Origin: Aphrocallistes beatrix
Lineage: Eukaryota > Porifera > Hexactinellida > Sceptrulophora > Aphrocallistidae
Direction: 5' to 3'
DNA length: 64,000 nt
NCBI GenBank assembly: GCA_963281255.1
Contig: OY725488.1
Span: 7,165,524 to 7,229,523 of the forward strand
The position numbers were made by a program, and so were the translations under genes. Below the pieces are notes generated by a model. That model was given only the letters and a program-made list of their open reading frames with translations. It had not been told where the DNA came from and ran no database searches. Position 1 is the first letter of the stretch, and every line of letters starts with the position of its first letter. This document shows positions 56,881-64,000 of this stretch, piece after piece.

Positions 56881-57009
56881 AACAGTGCAGTCCACTTCCG
56901 AAAACTGGGGCACCTCGGGACCAGAGCTGGGCGCCCCGGTTTTCGAGTGATTAGATGTACTGTATCAAGTTAGCATAGCTCGTGACAAAAACAAAGCATT
57001 TTAAGAGAA
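56881..57009. other. Short GC-rich inverted repeat between relic and fold-back
   Basis: CCGAAAACTGGGGCACC and GGCGCCCCGGTTTTCGAG (56897-56951) form an imperfect hairpin. Related words CCGGTTTTCG and TCCGGTTTTCGGAAGTATAC occur at 62873-62911, on the other side of the fold-back. These may be ends of another miniature element split or flanked by it. Confidence 0.45.
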
Positions 57010-57595
57010 ACAAGCGCGCTTCGCTTGCTTGCGCTGCGCGGCTGGCGGACACTTTGTGTCCGCAGGAGGCTCCCTTCGGTCGCCTGGAGGTGACATTGGT
57101 TAATTAAACGGGATATATCATCTCTAAATATGTCCATCTTATTTTAAAATCAATATCACTCGAAAAAACACCAAATTTGTCAAATTTTAAATTATTGATG
57201 AGTAATGATGACGTCATAGCAAAGTGATGAGTCATCATTTTTTGATGATAGTTGCATCATATGTGAGACGTGTTAGGATACAGATTCGATTAAAATTTCA
57301 GCCTTCTATCTCCTATAATGGCTGAGTTATGCCCGAATAACTGTGTTGCTTAACTTTTTAAAATGTGACAATGACGTCATAATTCCATGATGAGTCGACA
57401 TTTTGGTCTGAGCTCAGAACTTACTGGAGCCATAGCCAAAAGACTCCCACATGCCAAAAATCAGCCTTCTGCGCCCGGCAGTTTCTTCAATCAATTCGTT
57501 ACAGAGATATATACATATATATACATATATATATATATAAATATACAATAATCGAGTTTTAATAGTAAGGATATATATATATATATATCATATAT

Positions 57596-58403
57596 ACAAG
57601 CGCGCTTCGCTTGCTTGCGATTCGCGGCTTGCGGACACTGTGTGTCTGCAGAGTCGCCCTGCGGGCGCCTGAAGTTACTCAATCTAACCTATTTTAGGAA
57701 TTTTTTTCCTTGATATAAATATTGTAAACAAAAGTTAACGAATAATTTCTCATATGGATCCGGAAATATAATATTCGAAATCTACAGTACTAAAAACCCC
57801 ATGTCAACCGTTGGAAGCTAGTCTCTAGCCTATTTTTGAGATTTGTTTACTTTATGTATCTAATGTAAACAAAAGTAACAATTAATTATCATATTTGTTC
57901 GATAATATGATATTCGAAATCTACACCCCTGAAAACCCCATATCAACCGTTTAAAGTTTAAACGGTTGATATGGGGTTTTCAGGGGTGTAGATTTCGAAT
58001 ATCATATTTTCAGATCTATATGATAAATTATTTGTTTACTTTTGTTTACAATAGATACATAAAGTAAACAAATTACAAAAATAGGCTAGAGAATAGCTTC
58101 CAACGGTTGACATGGGGTTTTTAGGGGTGTAGAATTTGAATATCATATTTTCAGATCGATATGATAAATTATTTGTTTACTTTTGTTTACATTAGATACA
58201 TAAAGTAAACAAATCTCAATGATATGCTAGAAACATGATAGTTCAATTTCACCTTACTTAATGTGGCCATTAATTAGTGAGAGTAATCAATATTAAATTA
58301 TTGAGTAACAAATTATAGAGTAACCCTAGGCGCCCGCAAGCCGATTCTACGGACATGCAGTGTCTGTAAACCGCGCAGCGCAAGCAAGCGAAACGCCGCT
58401 TGT
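57596..58403. mobile_element. Inner inverted unit with GC-rich ends and a long central palindrome
   Basis: The left end is ACAAGCGCGCTTCGCTTGCT and the right end, inverted, ACAAGCGGCGTTTCGCTTGC. The middle contains a near-perfect palindrome (57904-58008) centred on CCGTTTAAAGTTTAAACGG at 57956. Next to it, further copies of the same sentence occur in direct and inverted order (CCCATGTCAACCGTTGGAAG at about 57802; CTTCCAACGGTTGACATGGG at about 58098). It could be two inverted copies of one element inserted head to head. Confidence 0.65.
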
Positions 58404-58934
58404 CTTATATATTAAAATGCTAGGATTTTTGTTTTTTTGTTTTTTTGTTGTTTGTTTGTCCGAATTGATTGAAGAATTGGCAAGTCGTAGAGATACGAAA
58501 ATTGGCATGTAGGTGTCAAATGATGAATCTAGGATTAAGTTCGAAGATCTAAGCGAAATGTTCACACCTCGCCGAGATAGGTGACAAAATGTGCTGACCG
58601 ATCAAATTCGATTATTTTATAATGCTAATACATTGGTTAAAATAGTAGTGACTTATGCATACTATCAAAAGGACTATTTGTGATTGAAATTCATTGGTTT
58701 ATGTGAACCAATCAATTATCAGCCTTTTATAATGCCATTCACACGATTCTATTTCATATAAATGATTGAATACTGCTATTTTGAGTCTATAATTTGATTG
58801 TTAACAACAACAAGTTTTAACACCTTCAGAATATTAATACAAAATACATACTCCCATATACATCACAGGTCACCGTCAATAATAACGAAAATCCAATATA
58901 AGAATCGGAAATCTCAAAACTGTATAACTACACT

Positions 58935-60030
58935 CTATGTCATTATGTGGAGAATGGGCATTTTGGGTTACTATTTTCAATCCCCCCACTATGAGGGGGT
59001 GCTCAGTGGCATTATGTGGAAAATAGGTATTTTGGGTTACTCTTTTCAATCCCCCCACTATGAGGGGGTGCTCAGTGGCATTATGTGGAAAATAGGTATT
59101 TTGGGTCACTCTTTTGAATCCCCCCACTATGAGGGGGTGCTCAGAAGCATTATGTGGAGAATGGGCATTTTGGGTTACTCTTTTCAATCCCCTCACCAGG
59201 CGAGGGTGCTCAGTGGCATTATGTAGAGAATGGGCATTTTGGGTTACTCTATTCAATCCCCTCACCAGGAGAGGGTGCTCAGTGGCATTCTGTAGAGAAT
59301 GGGCATTTCGGGTTACTCTTTTCAATCCCCACTCCAGGAGAAGGTGCTCAGTGGCATTATGTGGAGAATGGGCATTTGGGTTACTCTTTTCAATCCCCCC
59401 ACTATGAGGGGGTGCTCAGTGGCATTATGTGGAGAGTGGGCATTTTGGGTTACTCTTTTCAATCCCCACTCCAGGAGAAGGTGCTCAGTGGTATTATGTG
59501 GAGAATGGGCATTTTGGCATACTCTTTTCAATCCCCCACCAGGAGAGGGTGCTCAGTGGCATTATGTGGAAAATAGGCATTTTGGGTTACTCTTTTCAAT
59601 CCCCCCTCTATGAGGGGGTGCTCAGTGGTATTATGTGGAGAATGGGCATTTTGGGTTTCTCTTTTCAATCCTCACCACCAGGAGAGGGTGCTCAGTGGCA
59701 TTATGTGGAGAATGGGCATTTTAGGTTGCTCTAGATTCAATCCCTCCACCATGATGGGGTGTTCGGTGGCATTATGTGGAAATAGGCATTTTGGGTTACT
59801 TTTCTCAATCCCTCCACCAGGAGAGGGTCCTCAGTGGCATTATGTGGAGAATGGGCATTTTGGGTTACTCTTTTCAATCCCCCCACCAGGAGAGGGTGCT
59901 CAGAGGCATTATGCGGAGATATGGCATTTTCGGTTGCTATTTTCAATCCCCACCTGGAGGGTGGTGCTCAGTGGCATTATGTGGAGAATTGGCATTTTGG
60001 CCAACTCCTTTCAATCTTCCACCAATTGAG
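58935..60030. repeat. ~68-bp satellite, about 16 units
   Basis: The unit contains GCATTATGTGGAGAATGGGC, ATTTTGGGTTACTCTTTTCA, ATCCCCCCACTATGAGGGGG and TGCTCAGTG. Spacing is 67-71 bp. Two sub-types alternate at one place, CCCCCCACTATGAGGGGG and CCCTCACCAGGAGAGGG, both able to form a short hairpin with a 6-base loop, so compensating changes keep the stem. Unit lengths vary, so long frames in several phases on both strands are incidental. Confidence 0.9.
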
Positions 60031-60359
60031 GATTCTATGTATGTTGTATTTTTTGGACGAAATACGTTTTGTTCTACCCATTTTCAATTTTTTCTCCATA
60101 ATGGGATACTTTTTTCCATTATGTTTGCAAGCTGTATTTTTATTAACCTTTATCGACAGATTCTTCCCTTTTTCATTATGTTTCGAATATTCCTTTTAGT
60201 TACCTTTTTATATTTTTAACTCTATGTTTCCCTTTATTCCTAGAGTCATCGCTGTGCATGTATTCCATTTTTGTAAAATTTTCTGTGTTTCTTTATCATT
60301 TGCATTTGTTCCCACGCTCCGCTCCTTCGATATCGAGTCAGTTTGTTACTTTGGAATAC

Positions 60360-61245
60360 TGAAAATTTGTTGACCTGCTTGGAATTCGAACCTCCGCCAC
60401 TTCGTTATCGGCTCAGTGCGCTAACCACTCGACCATGAAGTCCCACTTCTTTAGAATGTCCTAAAATTATATTTATATTTGTTAACTGAAAATTTGTTGA
60501 CTTGCTTGGGATTCGAACCCGCGTCACTTTGTTATCGACTCAGTGCGCTAACCACTCGGCCATAAAGTCCCACATCTTTAAAATGTTCTAAACTTATATT
60601 TATGTTTGTTACTTTGGAATACTGAAAAATTGTTGACTTGCTTGGGATTCGAACTTGCGTCACTTTGTTATCGACTCAGTGCGCTAACCATTCGGTCATG
60701 AACTCCTACGTCTTTAAAATGTTCTAAAATTATATTTATGTTTGTTACTATGGAATAGTGAAAATTTGTTGACTTGCTTGGGATTCGAACCCACGTCACT
60801 TTGTTATAGACTCAGTGCGCTAACCACTCGACCATGAAGTCCAACGTCATTAAAATGTTCTAAAATTATATTTATGTTTGTTAACTGAAAATTTGTTGAC
60901 TTGCTTGGGATTCGAACCCACGTCACTTTGTTATAGACTCAGTCTGCTAACCACTCGACCATGAAGTCCCACGTCTTTAAAATAATCTAAAATTATATTT
61001 ATGTTTGTTAACTGAAAATTTGTTGACTTGCTTGGGATTCGAACCCACGTCACTTTGTTATAGACTCAGTCTGCTACCACTCGACCATGAAGTCCCACGT
61101 CTTTAAAATAATCTAAAATTATATTTATGTTTGTTAACTGAAAATTTGTTGACTTGCTTGGGATTCGAACCTGCGCCACTTTGTTATTGACTCAGTGCGC
61201 TAACCACTTGGCCATGAAGTCCCATGTCTTTAAAATGTTCTAAAA
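60360..61245 (-). repeat. Seven tandem tRNA-like (SINE-type) units, 125-137 bp each
   Basis: On the minus strand each unit reads GACTTCATGGTCGAGTGGTT, AGCGCACTGAGTCGATAAC, then GGGTTCGAATCCCAAGCAAG, TC. This contains a Pol III A box (TGGTCGAGTGG) and B box (GGTTCGAATCC) at tRNA spacing, followed within about 10 nt by a TTTT terminator. B boxes lie at about 60383, 60509, 60646, 60780, 60907, 61033 and 61158. The cloverleaf is imperfect: acceptor 5 of 7 pairs, D and anticodon stems with mismatches. The anticodon position reads GAT in several units and TAT in others, with C at position 33 in the former. I therefore call them tRNA-derived repeats rather than functional tRNA genes. Confidence 0.75.
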
Positions 61246-62154
61246 TTATATTTACAAGCGCGCTTCGCTTGCTTGCGCTGCGCGGCTTGCGGACACTGTG
61301 TGTCCGCAGATTTACCCAATGGGAGCTTGGGGATATTAGAGAAACAATACGTCGCTTTCTTACTAAGTACGCTGGATTGTCATTTGTCTATGGTTACATT
61401 TAATAAATCAGAACTGTAGCAGAAATTTTGTTTCGTGATAAATATAATTTACTTCGTATTAAGCCAACTAATCCTGAATGTAAGCTCAATTTGAATACAC
61501 AAAGTTCACATTGCTAAAGATTATTATACGTACTTAAATAATCAATTCCAGTCCATGTCGTTAAAAGTTATTTTATGATCGAATTGATTGATCGTAGCAT
61601 ATAACACACTTTAATTGTTGTTAACAATCAAATTATAGACTCAAAATAGCAGTATTCAATCATTTATATGAAATAGAATCGTGTGAATGGCATTATAAAA
61701 GGCTGATAATTGATTGGTTCACATAAACCAATGAATTTCAATCACAAATAGTTATTTTGATTGTATGCATAAGTCAATACTATTTTATTCCAATGTATTT
61801 GCATTATAAAATAATTGAATTTGATTGGTCAGCACATTTTGTTACCTATCTCGGCGAGGTGTGAACATTTCGCTTAGATCTTCGAACTTAATCCTAGATT
61901 CATCATTTGACACCTACATGCCAATTTTCGTATCTCTACGACTTGCCAATTCTTCAATCAATTCGGACAAACAAAAAAAATCTGTGTAAACTAGCATCCT
62001 CAATCATTATGCTATAGTAATACCACTCCAAAAAGTGACACGGCTCTTACATACCCGCCGAACCTGTTGTTTCGCCCTTGTATATTACATTCGTATGTAC
62101 ATACTAAGCAGTCAGTCTATTTTATAAGTATCCTTACTATTAAAACTCGATTAA

Positions 62155-62161
62155 TGTATAT

Positions 62162-62200
<39 letters not shown>

Positions 62201-62212
62201 TATATATATATA
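62155..62212. repeat. (TTTA)n / (TA)n microsatellite
   Basis: About eleven TTTA units followed by a TA run, at the inner side of the right outer arm. The matching position on the left arm (57508-57540) holds a (TA)n/(CATA)n run instead. Confidence 0.95.
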
Positions 62213-62711
62213 TATCTGTAACGAATTGATTGAAGAAACTGCCGGTCATAGAAAGCTAATTTTTGGCATGTGGGAGTCTTTTGGCTATGGCTCCAGTAAG
62301 TTCTGAGCTCAGACCAAAATGTCGACTCATCATGGAATTATGACGTCATTGTCACATTTTTAAAAGTTAAGCAACACAGTTATTCGGGCATAACTCAGCC
62401 ATTATAGGAGATAGAAGGCTGAAATTTTAATAGAATCTGCATACTAACATACCTCACATATGATGCAACTATCATCAAAAAATGATGACTCATCACTTTG
62501 CTATGACGTCATCATTACTCATCAAAATTTTAAAAATTGACAAATTTGGTGTTTTTTCGAGTGATATCGATTTTAAAACTAAGATGGACATATTTAGAGA
62601 TGATATATCCCGTTTAATTAACCAATGTCACCTCCAGGCGACCGAAGGGAGCCTCAGGCGGACACGAAGTGTCCGCCAGCCGCGCAGCGCAAGCAAGCGA
62701 AGCGCGCTTGT

Positions 62712-63177
62712 TACATTGATGACAGTAAAAAATTGTACTTTGACTCTAATTCATCGTGGCACCCACACCCATAAATGCTGTGTAACAACTCTTCATACAT
62801 TAAGCATATACAAATGGAATGTTTTAAACTAAAAACATAATTTTGCAAAGAAAAATATAACCCAAACTCATCCCGGTTTTCGAACAAGTGCTCCGGTTTT
62901 CGGAAGTATACTGTAGCTGTTTCCTTCGAAATACATTGTACAATCTTAATTAATAACATGTTGTGTGTAGTGATGAAGAGACATCATGAAAAAATAATCA
63001 GTGCTTTCAATTCCATAGCTTATAATGCACATAGAAAGTAACTACTCGAAAGAAGGACGTAGTGGTGTTGTCAACATATAAAGTGTACATGCTTCCAATA
63101 CACTACTTCCCATTGTAGACGTTCATGGCAGATAAATAAGAGAAAAGAAGAAATAAAAGAAGAAATTCTACAACAAC
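62712..63177. other. Intergenic, upstream of the membrane-protein gene
   Basis: The region at 62918-63010 is related to 56075-56170 upstream of the broken copy. At 62870-62911 there is a CCGGTTTTCG inverted-repeat remnant. The promoter of the following gene would be within this stretch. Confidence 0.45.
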
Positions 63178-64000
63178 ATGGATTCAACATTTAATGATCG
63201 AATTGACAAAGTCGCTTCATTCGCACTCATTCCTTATCTGATCATTACGGGCTTCACGATACCATACTTCGTACACCAGAAAATACAGATTTCACAGAGG
63301 ATAAAGAACATACCAGCAACAACCATATTTTCAACCGATCTCAGCAAAGTGAAAAAGAATCTCAGGATTCAATCATTGATTTATAATTTCATCATAATCA
63401 TCTCCAGCTAGGCTCTTGGATGCTTATTAATCACGGTAGCTACTATATGCATCTCTTTCGATTATTGTCAAGCAAATCATCTCAAAGTGAGGGTAGTAAA
63501 CACAAATACAAATAAATCTTGCAACTTGCATAGTCAAGCGAGGAATTTTGTGTTCGCCAAGACTAGTGGCAACTTAGTAATCCTTCTACCGATTCTAGTG
63601 AACTTGTTCCCAATCGTACTGAGGAGAGCTTATCTGAGTGTTCCATACAGAATATGGATAATCGGATACTCTGGCTACTTCCTGTTCAGGCTAGTTTACC
63701 TAATTCTCTCAGCTTACTTCATCGTTACTCGATTCTTCTATTCCACATTGGAATTACCATTTCTAGTCTTCGATTTTTATGTCTCTCTAAAAGTGATTAA
63801 GAAGTTCTATCTTCTACTGAAAGGAATGTGCGAAGAAGCTAAATGGCACTCTACGCCACAAGAATATAAAGAGAAACAAAGAATATCAAAAACATTCGCA
63901 ATCCTCCAATCACTAACGTTGTTTACATTTATCTTCTGCTTGATATTGATTGCGGCAGAATCGATTCAGGAGTGGACTTATATAACTAACGGTTACTGCT
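63178..64000 (+). CDS. Unknown multi-membrane-segment protein, one in-frame TAG, runs off the window
   Basis: From ATG 63178 the frame is open to the window end (274 codons) except for a single TAG at 63409-63411. After the TAG the same frame continues with GCLLITVATICISF. At least five hydrophobic segments are visible: SFALIPYLIITGFTI, LIYNFIIIISS, LVILLPILVNLFPIVL, FRLVYLILSAYFIV and FAILQSLTLFTFIFCLILI. Charged stretches lie between them (LLLKGMCEEAKWHS, PQEYKEKQRISK). This suggests a receptor- or channel-like membrane protein, but I recognise no family. The TAG may be a recent nonsense mutation, an assembly error, or part of a short intron (none obvious). A decayed relative lies at 56221-56880. 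Confidence 0.55.

Larger units (their letters stand above)
58430..61985. mobile_element. Inner fold-back (~370-bp arms) carrying satellite and tRNA-like array
   Basis: Left arm about 58440-58806 (GTCCGAATTGATTGAAGAAT, GGCAAGTCGTAGAGATACGA, CTCGCCGAGATAGGTGACAA, GATTGTTAACAACAAC). Right arm about 61617-61980, its reverse complement starting TTGTTGTTAACAATCAAATT. The arm words match the dispersed repeat at 2465, 3400 and 8655. The loop of about 2.8 kb holds two different tandem arrays and one extra copy of the GC-rich module (61254-61310). Confidence 0.75.
57010..62711. mobile_element. 5.7-kb nested fold-back structure
   Basis: The left arm 57010-57572 and right arm 62128-62711 are reverse complements over about 560 bp with modest divergence. 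They share ACAAGCGCGCTTCGCTTGCT at the outer end, then GGTTAATTAAACGGGATATA, CATAGCAAAGTGATGAGTCA, GCTGAGTTATGCCCGAATAA and AATCGAGTTTTAATAGTAAG. (TA)n and (TTTA)n microsatellites sit between arm segments (57508-57595, 62155-62212). Inside lie a smaller unit (57596-58403) and a second fold-back (about 58430-61980), the latter holding a satellite and a tRNA-like array. No transposase-like frame is present, so it is non-autonomous or a composite of nested insertions. No clear target-site duplication was seen. Confidence 0.75.

Noticed and set aside
58798-60219. Many 100-150 codon frames with GILGYSFQSP-type repeats
   Set aside because: They follow the ~68-bp satellite in different phases on both strands, and unit-length changes shift frame repeatedly.
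60360-61245. Cluster of seven functional tRNA genes
   Set aside because: A and B boxes are intact, but the acceptor, D and anticodon stems have mismatches and the anticodon position is inconsistent; a tRNA-derived repeat fits better.
57010-62711. CRISPR-like array reading of the two tandem repeats
   Set aside because: Units are contiguous with no unique spacers, and the genome is eukaryotic.

Overview
This is a nuclear genomic window from an animal or a very close relative. Genes have spliceosomal introns with GT..AG ends, there are no operon-style ribosome sites, and the gene set is typically metazoan: a Shc-type PTB/SH2 adaptor, a DOK/IRS-type PH-PTB adaptor, cytohesin, a KMT2E/SETD5-type PHD-SET protein, makorin, TFAM, NDUFV1, PRPF38B and sphingosine-1-phosphate lyase. 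Introns are few and short, several normally multi-exon genes are single-exon, exons are GC-richer than the strongly AT-rich spacers, and the spacers are full of small inverted-repeat elements. An early-branching animal such as a sponge would fit, but the species cannot be fixed from the sequence.

Layout. 1-298: start of a divergent tubulin, cut by the window edge, facing an unknown plus-strand ORF (414-932). 0.9-4.6 kb: AT-rich spacer with repeat debris. 4.6-10 kb: two unidentified coiled-coil genes. 12.3-13.6: cytohesin. 14.4-16.0: pseudokinase-like protein with a decapeptide minisatellite. 17.5-18.8: makorin-like RING protein. 20.4-32.6: compact head-to-tail cluster (TFAM-like, coiled-coil protein, kelch/coiled-coil protein, NDUFV1, KMT2E-like). 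32.6-37.0: tandem duplication giving two TM2-domain genes and a broken copy of the Shc 3' end. 36.6-40.7: Shc-like gene. 45.0-46.8: DOK-like gene. 50.3-52.4: PRPF38B. 52.7-54.4: S1P lyase. 55.0-55.7: inverted-repeat element filled with GTGACCCA repeats. 56.2-64.0: two related multi-membrane-segment sequences, one dead and one with a single in-frame stop, separated by a 5.7-kb nested fold-back structure carrying a 68-bp satellite and seven tRNA-like units.

All recognisable genes from 1 to 54.4 kb are on the minus strand, apart from the doubtful ORF at 414. Most are housekeeping or signalling genes without an obvious shared pathway. The exception is Shc and DOK, two phosphotyrosine adaptors placed next to each other. 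The Shc protein carries about 13 YDN motifs of the Grb2-docking type (YxN). Exon boundaries were assigned by reading GT/AG junctions and checking phase. They are predictions without transcript support, but most join with an unbroken frame and family-consistent sequence.
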